Positions 16,400 to 24,669 of a DNA stretch of 64,000 nucleotides are shown one piece after another. The number at the start of each line of letters is the position of its first letter. Position 1 is the stretch's first letter. A program made the translations under genes and the position numbers. The DNA is from Chersky-840 sp963811775 (GTDB taxonomy: Bacteria; Actinomycetota; Acidimicrobiia; Acidimicrobiales; UBA8190): positions 62,001-126,000 of the forward strand of contig CAWESO010000012.1 of the NCBI GenBank assembly GCA_963811775.1. The letters are read 5' to 3'. The notes beneath the pieces were generated by a model. That model saw only the letters and a list, made by a program, of their open reading frames with translations, was not told the DNA's origin and searched no databases.

Positions 16400-17735
16400 G
16401 GTGCCGGTCCTCGGGTGGGCGCGGCGTCCCGTAACGCACGCCCGTGGCGTAGAGCACGAGCGTGAAACAGAACCCGGTGAAGCCGATGATCATGAGCAGC
16501 GAACCGGTCACGGCCAGGTGGTCGAGGAGTGCCGACGGAGGTGGGAGCGCGAAGTTGTTCGTGACGTAGTGGATGACGAGGGCGTCGGCGAGGCCCAACC
16601 CCACCACGAAGAGCACGATGCTGGTGATGACCGTCCCCGTATATCGAAAGATCCTGGTCCACCGCCGGCGCGACTCCCCGGTGTAGTCGCACAGGACCTG
16701 GGCCAGGACACCGAAGCAGAAGCTCTGCAGCCCGAGGACGGCGAGGGTCACGCCCAGCAGCATCCAGTACAGGCTGAAGGTCACCGATCCGACCGAGATC
16801 GACCCGAAGCTGAGCGGCAGCGTGAGCAGCAGGCCGACGATCAAGAAGAAGAGCCCCGGTTTCAGCGCGAAGAACTCGGCCCGGTAGATGAACATGGCCC
16901 GGAGGTTGATCCAGGCCGCCTGGAAGGGCGAGAACCACCCGGACCGCTTGTGATGCGAGAGGCGGCCCTCCCGGTCCTTGTAGAAGGTGACAGGTACCTC
17001 ACTGGTGCGGAGCTTCATGAGGACCGACTTGAGCACCATCTCCGAGGCGTACTCCCACGACTGCGACACCAGCCCCATGCGCTCGAGCGCGTCCCGGCTG
17101 ATCCCCCGCATGCCGCAGTGGATGTCGGTGAAACGGCTTCCGTAGAGCCGGTTGAGGATCCAGGTCGTCACCGGTGTGCCCAGGTAGCGGTGCAGGCCGG
17201 GCATGGAGCCGGCCTCGATCGAGCCCAACCACCGCGACCCCATGGCGAAGTCGTCGCCTTGGCGGAGCTTCTCGACGAAGGGGCCGAGGAGACGGAAGTC
17301 GTAGGTGCAGTCCGCGTCGCCCATGACGATGTAGCGACCCCGGATGAACGGCATGGCGTCGATGTAGGCCCGGCCCAGGCCGCGCTTGGGCGTGCGCAGC
17401 ACCCGGGCCCCCCCGGCCAGGGCGAGCTCGGCGGTCCGGTCGGTGGAGCTGTCGACGATGAGGATCTCACCTCTCGCCCCCGCCGCGTCGAGGCCCTGGC
17501 GGCACCACGACACGAAGTCGGAGATGGTGAGCTCCTCGTTGACGGCCGGGATCACGATCGAGACCTCGGGATCCTCGACGTCGTTGTCGGGCCGCAGCAG
17601 CTCGACGTCGGGATCTCCGCCTCCGGACAGCCGCGTGCCCAGGGGGGAGCTCCCGTTGGCCTCCAGCGGGACGCGACGGTCCAGATCTCGGTGATCCACC
17701 GCCCTATTCTGTCCTGCCGGCTGCCCTACCGACAT
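16386..17735 (-). CDS. GT2 glycosyltransferase with C-terminal membrane domain
   Basis: This 449-residue protein has a dolichyl/undecaprenyl-phosphate sugar synthase-type GT2 domain (about residues 55-290): VSIVIPAVNEELTI, LIVDSSTDRTAELA, GDADCTYDF for the DxD-like site, and MGSRWLGSIE. After it come four hydrophobic segments (LFFLIVGLLLTLPLSF onward), the DPMS/GtrB-like plan. It likely transfers a sugar from a nucleotide donor onto a polyprenyl phosphate at the inner membrane. The next gene (14-bp overlap) is a methyltransferase, and the upstream gene on the same strand is a carboxylesterase 10 bp away. Confidence 0.88.
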   Translation of the reverse strand: MSVGQPAGQNRAVDHRDLDRRVPLEANGSSPLGTRLSGGGDPDVELLRPDNDVEDPEVSIVIPAVNEELTISDFVSWCRQGLDAAGARGEILIVDSSTDRTAELALAGGARVLRTPKRGLGRAYIDAMPFIRGRYIVMGDADCTYDFRLLGPFVEKLRQGDDFAMGSRWLGSIEAGSMPGLHRYLGTPVTTWILNRLYGSRFTDIHCGMRGISRDALERMGLVSQSWEYASEMVLKSVLMKLRTSEVPVTFYKDREGRLSHHKRSGWFSPFQAAWINLRAMFIYRAEFFALKPGLFFLIVGLLLTLPLSFGSISVGSVTFSLYWMLLGVTLAVLGLQSFCFGVLAQVLCDYTGESRRRWTRIFRYTGTVITSIVLFVVGLGLADALVIHYVTNNFALPPPSALLDHLAVTGSLLMIIGFTGFCFTLVLYATGVRYGTPRPPEDRHHELG

Positions 17736-17745
17736 TGGCCGCCGA

Positions 17746-19281
17746 TCACTCGTGGTGGTGCCCCACCACCGGCGTCACGCCGGTCTGGTCCCAGATGGTC
17801 CGCTCGGGGCGACGCGGGTCGTCCTCGACCCCTCCGCCGGGCCCGAAGATCATGGTGGGCCTGCGCACGGGGTCGTACGCGGGCCAGGCGCCTGCCGCGT
17901 CACACGACGGGTCGCCGTGGCGGGCGAAGGCGACCCACGCGTGCTGCATCTGCTCCGAGAGCGTGGTGGCGAGAGGACCCCCGCCGGCGAAGGTCTGCAC
18001 ATGGGCGTCGTGCACCGTCCCGAACACGAACGGGATCTCCAGGCCGTGGCACGACCCGAACATCCCGTTGAGGAACGGGGACTCCCAGGTGAAGAGGTAC
18101 GAGAACGTCTGCGGCTGGTACTTGGCGTGCGCGGCCGCCAGGGCCTGCAACGGCAGCCGGAAGACGTAGTCGCTCGTGACCGCGCTCCACAGGTCGCGAC
18201 CGGTCACGGGCTCGCCCCGCTGCATGCGGGCACCGCGGTAGGCGTCGACGATGTCGCGTCCGGCCGGTCCCACCAGGCCCGCCAGGCGATGGGCGACCCG
18301 GGCATCGTCGACGTCGGGGGCGCCGTGGTCGGCGGTGGTGAACAGGGCGCACTCGTCGCGGGTCACGCCCAGCAGGAGCGGCACCGGCGCCGCCGCGCCG
18401 GCGACGATCTGCTCGCCCGGGGGCCGTTCGAGCATCACGCCATCGACCACAGGAAGCAGCGCCAGGGGCAGGCCGCCCTCGGTCGGTGCCTCGGCCGCCA
18501 CGCGCTGGGTGGCTTCGACCAGACGCTGGGCCGGCATATGGCGCAGCGACGCCATGGCGTCGGCTCCCTCATCGAGATGGCCGGCCAGGCGCTCGGCCCG
18601 TCGCTTGGCCCACCGCGGGCTCGCCGTCGCCGGCGGCCCACTCTGGATGACGGCGCGGTGGAAGAGCCCGGAGGCGCTCGGCGCGGTGAGAAGGTCGCCG
18701 ATGCTCATGGCGCCGGCCGACTCGCCGAACAACGTGACGTTGGCCGGGTCCCCGCCGAAGGCGGCGATGTTGCCCTTCACCCAGCGCAGCGCATCGACCT
18801 GGTCGCGCAGGCTCCAGTTGCCCGATCCGCCGTCGTGATCGACATCGAGCCCGGGGTGGGCGAGGAGCCCGAGCGCGCCGAGCCGGTAGTTGATGGTGAC
18901 CACCACCGCGCCCTTCGAGGCCAAGCCCGCCCCGCTGAACAGTGCGCTCGAACCCGTCCCCGTCGTGAACCCACCGCCGTGCAGCCACACCATGACGGGC
19001 CGTCGGCCGTCGTCGAGGCTGGGCGTCCACACGTTGAGATTGAGGCAATCCTCGTCGGACGCCGTCGGGTCGTGCGCCAGGCTGAAACCGGGGACCGGTG
19101 GCGTCTGGGGCGCGATGGGGCCCCACGAGAAGGCATCGCGGGTGCCGGTCCACGGCACGACGGGCTGGGCGGCGCGCCACCGGCCCTCGGCCCCGGCGAC
19201 CCGGGCATAGGGCACGCCGCGGAATACCCAGACCCCCGATTCCTCCCGCCCCTGGACCACGCCAGCGGCCGTACGGGTCAC
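17746..19281 (-). CDS. type B carboxylesterase / lipase
   Basis: This protein of about 511 residues belongs to the carboxylesterase type B family. It has GVWVFRGVPYAR near the N-terminus, SEDCLNLNVWTP, the oxyanion loop VMVWLHGGGF, the nucleophile Ser in TLFGESAGAMS, an acidic residue in GVTRDECALF and the catalytic His in GSCHGLEIPFVFG. No signal peptide is seen, so it is likely cytoplasmic. The frame is open upstream to 20652. I place the start at the GTG at 19281 (TTG at 19290 is an alternative) because homology begins there. The substrate is not predictable. Confidence 0.85.
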   Translation of the reverse strand: MTRTAAGVVQGREESGVWVFRGVPYARVAGAEGRWRAAQPVVPWTGTRDAFSWGPIAPQTPPVPGFSLAHDPTASDEDCLNLNVWTPSLDDGRRPVMVWLHGGGFTTGTGSSALFSGAGLASKGAVVVTINYRLGALGLLAHPGLDVDHDGGSGNWSLRDQVDALRWVKGNIAAFGGDPANVTLFGESAGAMSIGDLLTAPSASGLFHRAVIQSGPPATASPRWAKRRAERLAGHLDEGADAMASLRHMPAQRLVEATQRVAAEAPTEGGLPLALLPVVDGVMLERPPGEQIVAGAAAPVPLLLGVTRDECALFTTADHGAPDVDDARVAHRLAGLVGPAGRDIVDAYRGARMQRGEPVTGRDLWSAVTSDYVFRLPLQALAAAHAKYQPQTFSYLFTWESPFLNGMFGSCHGLEIPFVFGTVHDAHVQTFAGGGPLATTLSEQMQHAWVAFARHGDPSCDAAGAWPAYDPVRRPTMIFGPGGGVEDDPRRPERTIWDQTGVTPVVGHHHE

Positions 19282-19434
19282 GCCCTCCAAACCGTCCCCC
19301 CGACGCCTGAGAGGCCCTGGTCCCGTTCCGGCCCCTATAGGCAAGGTAGAGGGCCTCCTGGAGAAGGTCAAGGAAACGCCAATTGGCGGTTCGGCCCTTC
19401 CGCTCGCCGCCCCTACCTGGCTACTGTTGACAAA

Positions 19435-20718
19435 GTGACCGTTGTGACTGGCCTGTTTCGTCGCGCCCCGATGCCGGCCCTCCTCCGCCGAATGGCCCTC
19501 GCCATCGCCGCGATCGCGATCACGGGCTCGGTGGCGACGACGCCGGCGGTGGCGTCGCCGGGGGCCTCTGACGCCGACGCCGAACAGGCGGCGCCGTCGG
19601 GGGCGTCCATCGATGCCACCCAGGCCCAGGTCGCGGTCATCGAGGCCCAGGCCGCCACGGAGCAGCAGACGCTCGCCCAGCTGTCGGAGAGCTACGACGA
19701 GGCCACCGTCCACCTCCAGCAGATCGACGCCCAGCTTTCGGCCACGGCCACGCGCCTCGCGGCGGCCAGGAAGCGGCACGCCGCGGCCGTGCACGTGCTG
19801 CGCGTCGCGGCGGTCAACGCGTATGTCTACGACACGCCGTCGAGCCAGATCACCTCGATGTTCTCCACGCCGTCGGAGACAACCTCGCTCCACGACGAGT
19901 ACCAGCAGACCGCAGAGGCCAACATCAACCACGCCGTGGCGCAACTCGCGTCCAGCGAACGCCAGCTCACCGCGACCGAGTCGACACTGCACGCCCAACA
20001 GCAGCAGGCCGCCGCCGACACGTCGCAGGTCGGGTCGGCTCAACAGTCGGCGCGCGCCACCGCGGCGACCACCGAGGCCACGCTGTCGCAGGTGAAGGGA
20101 CAGCTCGCCCAGCTCGTGGCCCAGCGCGCCGCGGCCGAGGCCGCGGCGGCAGCTGCTGCTGCGGCTGAAGCGGCCAGTGAGGCAGCCCGGCAACGCGCCG
20201 CCGCGGCCGCCGCGCAGGCGGCGCAGGTGGCCGAGCAGTTCGGCGCGGGATCCGCCGCCGCCGTCCAGGCCACCAACGCCGCCAACCAGGCTTCGGCCAG
20301 CGCCGGGGCGACCGTGGTCATCGGCACCGGCGCCGTGCAGAGCGCCACCGGACCGGGAGCCCTCGCCCTGCGAGGGGCCGAGAGATATCTCGGTGTCCCC
20401 TACGAATGGGGAGGCGCAGGCGCCGCCGGCCTCGACTGCTCGGGGCTCACCATGCTCGCCTGGCGGGCGGCGGGCGTCAGCCTGCTGCACTCGGCGGCCA
20501 TCCAGTACGACGAGTCCGTCCACGTCCCTCTGTCGCAGGTACGTCCCGGGGACCTCCTGTTCTACGACCTCGACGGTGACGGCATCGACCACGTGGTCAT
20601 GTACGTGGGTTCTGGCCCCTACGGCGCCGATACCATCATCCAGGCCGCCCACACCGGCACGGTGGTCGAATTCGACCCCGTCTGGGACCTGGGACTGGTG
20701 GGGGCCGGCCGGCCCTAG
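19435..20718 (+). CDS. secreted NlpC/P60 peptidoglycan hydrolase with coiled coil, second copy
   Basis: This 427-residue paralogue of the protein at 5854-6981 has a signal peptide core MALAIAAIAITGSVATTPAVA, a long Gln/Ala coiled coil (residues about 55-300), an Ala-rich linker and an NlpC/P60 domain with catalytic Cys in LDCSGLTMLAW and His in IDHVVMYVG. It probably cleaves peptidoglycan cross-bridges during division. The GTG at 19435 is chosen because TACTGT ends 7 nt before it, a leaderless arrangement, and because the signal peptide follows directly. The frame is open far upstream, but that part is a shadow of the esterase gene. A GC-rich hairpin follows the stop. Confidence 0.9.
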   Translation: MTVVTGLFRRAPMPALLRRMALAIAAIAITGSVATTPAVASPGASDADAEQAAPSGASIDATQAQVAVIEAQAATEQQTLAQLSESYDEATVHLQQIDAQLSATATRLAAARKRHAAAVHVLRVAAVNAYVYDTPSSQITSMFSTPSETTSLHDEYQQTAEANINHAVAQLASSERQLTATESTLHAQQQQAAADTSQVGSAQQSARATAATTEATLSQVKGQLAQLVAQRAAAEAAAAAAAAAEAASEAARQRAAAAAAQAAQVAEQFGAGSAAAVQATNAANQASASAGATVVIGTGAVQSATGPGALALRGAERYLGVPYEWGGAGAAGLDCSGLTMLAWRAAGVSLLHSAAIQYDESVHVPLSQVRPGDLLFYDLDGDGIDHVVMYVGSGPYGADTIIQAAHTGTVVEFDPVWDLGLVGAGRP

Positions 20719-20736
20719 CCCGGGCTCCGGGTATCG

Positions 20737-20754
20737 GGGCCCGCCTGCGGGCCC
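20737..20754 (+). terminator. GC hairpin after NlpC/P60 gene
   Basis: GGGCCCG (20737-20743) and CGGGCCC (20748-20754) form a perfect 7-bp stem with loop CCTG, 18 bp after the stop. There is no T-run, so it would be an I-shaped terminator at best. The next gene has its own -10 box just downstream. Confidence 0.4.
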
Positions 20755-20782
20755 GGCGCGCGGCGACGGCTACCATGACGCC

Positions 20783-21655
20783 GTGACGGCCGGCAAAGAA
20801 GCAGTCCAGAGCGAGCAACGCGCTGCGCTCGTGCCGCTCCCGCGTGTCGACGACGCACCGACGGCCGGCCCCCGCCTGTCGGACGTGGACGAATGGGGAC
20901 GGTCGGAGCACGCCCGGACCATCGCCCGCCGGCTGTTCGCCCCGCTCTACGACAATTGGTTCCGCGTCGAGTGGGAAGGGCTCGAGAAGATTCCCAAGAC
21001 CGGTGGCGCGCTCCTAGTGGCGAACCACGCCGGAGCGATCCCTTCGGACGCGCCCACCATCATGCACGGCATCGAGGTCGAACGGGGCCGCCCCGTCTAC
21101 GGCATGGCCGACTTCTTCTTCCGCGAGGCGCCGTGGGTGGGGACGGTGTGGGCCCGCGTGGGTGGCGTGCCGGCGCACCCCGACAACGCGCTGCGGCTCC
21201 TGCGCGACCAGGGTCAACTGGCCCTCGTCTTCCCCGAAGGGACAAAAGGCCCTTCGAAGACGTACTCGGACCGGTACCGCCTGCGACGTTTCGGCCGGGG
21301 CGGCTTCGTGGAGATCGCCATGCGGGCCGGGGTCCCGGTGATCCCCATCGCGGTCATCGGCGCCGAGGAGTCGATGCCCATCGTCTTTCGTATCCCGGCG
21401 CTGGCGAAGCTCATCGGCGTCCCCTACTTCCCCGTCACCGCCAACATGTTCCTCTTCGGGCCGCTCGGGCTGGCCATGTACTTCCCGGCCAAATTCAAGC
21501 TGCGCGTCCTCGATCCCGTGACGTTCAACGTGCCGAGCGGGCAGGAGCGGTACTCCAAGAGCCGCGTCATGGAAGAGGCCGAGAAGATCCGTACCAACAT
21601 GCAGGAGACGATCTACGAGATGCTGCGCGAACGGCGCAGTGTCTGGTTTGGCTGA
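20783..21655 (+). CDS. 1-acylglycerol-3-phosphate acyltransferase-like (PlsC family)
   Basis: This 290-residue acyltransferase has LLVANHAGAIPSD (the HX4D catalytic motif, about residue 75), ARVGGVPAHPDNA, and LVFPEGTKGPSKTY (the PEGT phosphate-binding motif), followed by GVPVIPIAVIG. Family members acylate lysophosphatidate or related lipids at the inner membrane face. The start is the GTG at 20783, with TACCAT ending 6 nt before it; the frame is open upstream but non-coding. The downstream epimerase-like gene begins 5 bp after the stop and should be co-transcribed. This PlsC-epimerase pairing is common in actinobacteria. Confidence 0.9.
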   Translation: MTAGKEAVQSEQRAALVPLPRVDDAPTAGPRLSDVDEWGRSEHARTIARRLFAPLYDNWFRVEWEGLEKIPKTGGALLVANHAGAIPSDAPTIMHGIEVERGRPVYGMADFFFREAPWVGTVWARVGGVPAHPDNALRLLRDQGQLALVFPEGTKGPSKTYSDRYRLRRFGRGGFVEIAMRAGVPVIPIAVIGAEESMPIVFRIPALAKLIGVPYFPVTANMFLFGPLGLAMYFPAKFKLRVLDPVTFNVPSGQERYSKSRVMEEAEKIRTNMQETIYEMLRERRSVWFG

Positions 21656-21660
21656 CGCCG

Positions 21661-22704
21661 GTGGGGCGACGCGTCCTCATCACCGGCCTGGACTCGTTCT
21701 GGGGCGGGCGGATGGCCCAGGCCCTCGAATCGGATCCCGACGTGGAGATGATCCTGGGGATGGGGACGCGAGAGCCCACCGTCCCGCTCGAGAGGACCGA
21801 ATTCGTCAAGGCCGACCAGACGTATTCGATCCTGTCCCGAATCGTGGCCGCCACCCAGGTGGACACGATCGTCCACACCTTCCTGGTCGTGGACTCCACG
21901 CGTGTCTCGAGTCGGGCCCTGCACGAGATCAACGTGATCGGGACGATGAACCTCTTGGCCGCGGCGGGCCAGTCGGGCTCGCCGGTCCGCCAGGTCGTCG
22001 TGAAGTCCTCGACCCTGGTGTACGGGTCGGCCTCCACCGACCCCACCTGGTTCCGGGAGGAGATGTCGCGCACGTCGCCGGCCCGCACCCGCGTCGAGCG
22101 CTCCCTGCTCGAGGTCGAGGGGTTCGTCCGGGACTTCGCCGAGGACAATCCGGCCACGGTGGTGTCGGTGCTGCGATTCGCCAACGTCCTCGGGACCGAC
22201 ATCGTCACGCCCATCAGCACGAACCTGTCCCGGCCGATCTGCCCCGCCATCGCCGGCTACGACCCCCTCCTGCAGTTCGTGGAGGAGGACGACGTCGTGC
22301 GCTGCCTCGAGCACGTCACCCGCCAGCGGATCCCCGGCCTCTACAACGTGGCCGGCAGCGGCAAGCTCCCGTGGAGCGAGGTGACCGGCATCTGCGGGAC
22401 GCGGATCCTCCCCATCTCTCCGCTGGGGACCCACACCGCCGCGGCGCCGCTGGTGCGGCTCGGCCTGATCGAATTCCCGCCCGAGCTCGAGAGCCTGTTG
22501 CGCTACGGCCGGGGCGTGGACACCACCCGGATCGGCAAGGCGGGTTTCTCGTGCCGCTACACCACGGCCGGGGCCGTCGAGAGCTTCATCCGCGCCGTGC
22601 GCCTGCGGCGCAGCGTCGGTGACGACCCGCCCTCCTACACGTACTCCCAGGACATCGAGCAGTTCTTCCGCCACTCACCCGCGGTGATCCGCTCGGAGGG
22701 CTGA
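21661..22704 (+). CDS. NAD-dependent epimerase/dehydratase-like protein (extended SDR)
   Basis: This 347-residue protein has VLITGLDSFWGGRMAQAL as a Rossmann loop (GxxxxxGG rather than the classical GxxGxxG), VDTIVHTFLV, VKSSTLVYGSA with the Ser-Tyr region, and VVSVLRFANVLG. The usual YxxxK pair is not obvious (RTRVERSLLE stands in that region), so it may bind nucleotide without being an epimerase. It starts at the GTG at 21661, 5 bp after the PlsC stop, and probably works with it in envelope lipid metabolism. The partnership is inferred from position only. Confidence 0.82.
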   Translation: MGRRVLITGLDSFWGGRMAQALESDPDVEMILGMGTREPTVPLERTEFVKADQTYSILSRIVAATQVDTIVHTFLVVDSTRVSSRALHEINVIGTMNLLAAAGQSGSPVRQVVVKSSTLVYGSASTDPTWFREEMSRTSPARTRVERSLLEVEGFVRDFAEDNPATVVSVLRFANVLGTDIVTPISTNLSRPICPAIAGYDPLLQFVEEDDVVRCLEHVTRQRIPGLYNVAGSGKLPWSEVTGICGTRILPISPLGTHTAAAPLVRLGLIEFPPELESLLRYGRGVDTTRIGKAGFSCRYTTAGAVESFIRAVRLRRSVGDDPPSYTYSQDIEQFFRHSPAVIRSEG

Positions 22705-22707
22705 GCC

Positions 22708-23328
22708 TCAGGGCCCGGTGAGCCATCCCAGGGTCAGGCCATCGGCCCGGATCGTCCATTCTTCGGCGGTCATGGCGTAGCGGACGTGGTCCTCCCAGTG
22801 CCCGTCGATCTCGAGATAGCGCACCGCCACCCCTTCCTCGCGCAGCCGCAGCTTCTCGACCACCCGCCGACTGGCGCGGTTGCGCGGCACGATGGCGATC
22901 TCCACCCGGTGCAGTCCGAGCTCCTCGAAGGCGAATCGCAGCACCGCCACCGTGGCCTCGGGCGCGTAGCCCTGCCCCGCCATGGCTTCGTCCACCCAGT
23001 ACCCGACGAAGGCATTCTGGAACGGCCCCCGCTGGATCGACGACAGCGTGATCTCGCCCACGAATCGGTCGTCCAGGAAGATCCCGAACCCGTACCCGCT
23101 CCCCATCTGCCTCTCGCGCTCGCGCGCCGCGCAGCGGGCGGCGAAACTGGCGCGATCCTCGGGCGTGAGCGGTGCTCCCGCCGGCCGGGGCTCCCAGGGC
23201 ACGAGCCACCGGCGACAGCGGGCGCGGACCTCGAACCAATTCTCGTAGTCGTCCTCGCTCAGGGTCCGCAGGCGGATCCGCCCTCCGCTGAGCTCGAGCG
23301 GCGTGGCCCGCGTCGTCCGGCCGATCAT
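22708..23328 (-). CDS. GNAT acetyltransferase, RimJ/RimL type
   Basis: This 206-residue GNAT protein begins with GGRIRLRTLSEDDYENW and carries GYWVDEAMAGQGYAPEA (the acetyl-CoA pyrophosphate loop Q/RxxGxG/A as GQGYA), LHRVEIAIVPRNRASRRVVEK and a C-terminal Tyr-containing strand. It resembles RimJ/RimL-type enzymes that acetylate protein N-termini or small amines. The ATG at 23328 overlaps the aminotransferase stop (ATGA), so the two genes are translationally coupled. The frame is open upstream but antisense to nothing meaningful. The acceptor is unknown. Confidence 0.88.
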   Translation of the reverse strand: MIGRTTRATPLELSGGRIRLRTLSEDDYENWFEVRARCRRWLVPWEPRPAGAPLTPEDRASFAARCAARERERQMGSGYGFGIFLDDRFVGEITLSSIQRGPFQNAFVGYWVDEAMAGQGYAPEATVAVLRFAFEELGLHRVEIAIVPRNRASRRVVEKLRLREEGVAVRYLEIDGHWEDHVRYAMTAEEWTIRADGLTLGWLTGP

Positions 23329-24416
23329 CGCCCCAACACCTCCCCCAGCGCACCCAGGAGCAACTCGACGTTGCGCAGCCGGGCGGTGTGGCCCATGCAC
23401 CCGATGCGCCACACCCGTCCCGCCATGACCCCGACACCGGCTCCGATCTCGATCCCGTAGCGCTGCAGCAGAGCGGCGCGCACGTCGGCCTCGCCCATGC
23501 CCCCCAGGTCGTCGGGCACCCGGACGGTGGTCAGCTGGGGCAGGCGGTGCTCGGGGGCGGCCACGAGCTCGAACCCGAGCTTCTCGAGGCCGACCTGCAG
23601 GGCGCGGCCACACGCCTCGTGCCGGGCCCATGCCGCCTCGAGGCCCTCCTCGAGCACCACGCCCAGCCCGGCGTGGAGGGCGAAGATCATCGAGACCGGC
23701 GCCGTGTGGTGGTACGTGCGGCCACCCAATCCCTCGACGTACCGGGCGATCAGCCCGAGGTCGAAGTACCACGATGCCGGCCGCGCCTTGAAGCGCGCCC
23801 GCGCTCGCTCCCCCACGGTGACCGGTGACAGGCCGGGCGGGACGCCGAGGCATTTCTGGGTCCCGCTGTAGGCGATGTCCACGCCCCAGCCGTCCACCTC
23901 GAAGGGGATGCCGCCGAGGGAGGTGACGGCGTCCACGAGCACCAGGGCGTCGCCCTTGCCCTGGGCCACCTCTTCGACGTCATTGCGGACCCCGGTCGAG
24001 GTCTCGGCATGGACGAGGGTGATCAGCACCGGGGAGGGGTGGGCCTCGAGCAGCGCCGCCGGGTCCAGCGGCTCCCCCCACGGAGCCTCCACCCGCACGA
24101 CCTCGGCGCCGAGTCGTCCTGCCACTTCGCACATTCGCTCACCGAACAAGCCGTTGACACCGACGACCACCACGTCACCGGGTCCCACCACGTTGAGCAG
24201 CGTCGCCTCCATCCCCGCCGACCCGGTCCCGCTCAAGGGAAACGTCAGCGGGTTTGCCGTGCGGTACACGGCACGCAGGCGATCACAGGTCTGGTCGAGG
24301 ACCTCGAGGAATTCGGGATCCAGGTGTCCGAGGAGGGGTCGGGTGAAGGCCGAGATGACCTCGGGATAGGCATTGGAAGGGCCAGGCCCCATCAGGACTC
24401 GATCGCTGTACGCCAC
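23325..24416 (-). CDS. class V aminotransferase (alanine-glyoxylate / serine-pyruvate type)
   Basis: This 363-residue PLP enzyme has MGPGPSNAYPEV at the N-terminus, PLSGTGSAGMEA for the PLP phosphate, VHAETSTG, VDAVTSLGG with the PLP-ring Asp, and AYSGTQKCLG with the Schiff-base Lys (about residue 195). The C-terminal AGRVWRIGCMGH is characteristic of the AGXT/SPT branch of class V aminotransferases. It would convert glyoxylate or pyruvate with an amino-acid donor. It is the first gene of a two-gene minus-strand operon with a GNAT protein. Confidence 0.92.
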   Translation of the reverse strand: MAYSDRVLMGPGPSNAYPEVISAFTRPLLGHLDPEFLEVLDQTCDRLRAVYRTANPLTFPLSGTGSAGMEATLLNVVGPGDVVVVGVNGLFGERMCEVAGRLGAEVVRVEAPWGEPLDPAALLEAHPSPVLITLVHAETSTGVRNDVEEVAQGKGDALVLVDAVTSLGGIPFEVDGWGVDIAYSGTQKCLGVPPGLSPVTVGERARARFKARPASWYFDLGLIARYVEGLGGRTYHHTAPVSMIFALHAGLGVVLEEGLEAAWARHEACGRALQVGLEKLGFELVAAPEHRLPQLTTVRVPDDLGGMGEADVRAALLQRYGIEIGAGVGVMAGRVWRIGCMGHTARLRNVELLLGALGEVLGR

Positions 24417-24669
24417 CCCAGGATGCTAGGCACGGTCGACACCATCGCCGCCAGACCAGGGCGGATGGGCTCGCCGTGCTCACGGTTGCCCGAGTAAGAC
24501 GGGGCTCGTGGTACGGTTCCGCCCGTCCACAGCGCTGTCAATCGCCACCGACCGGTGACCGAGAGTGGCCAACGGTGATTTCGATGAACGCAAGCCATAA
24601 GGACCCGTCGGGAGCCGCAGCGGTAAGCGAGAGCAATCGGTTCCCAACGAGATCGGCACCTCGGGCCCA

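Noticed and set aside
17752..19434. Long plus-strand frame continuous with the second NlpC/P60 gene
   Set aside because: The upstream 560 codons are antisense to the carboxylesterase and have no motifs; the real gene begins at the signal peptide near 19435.
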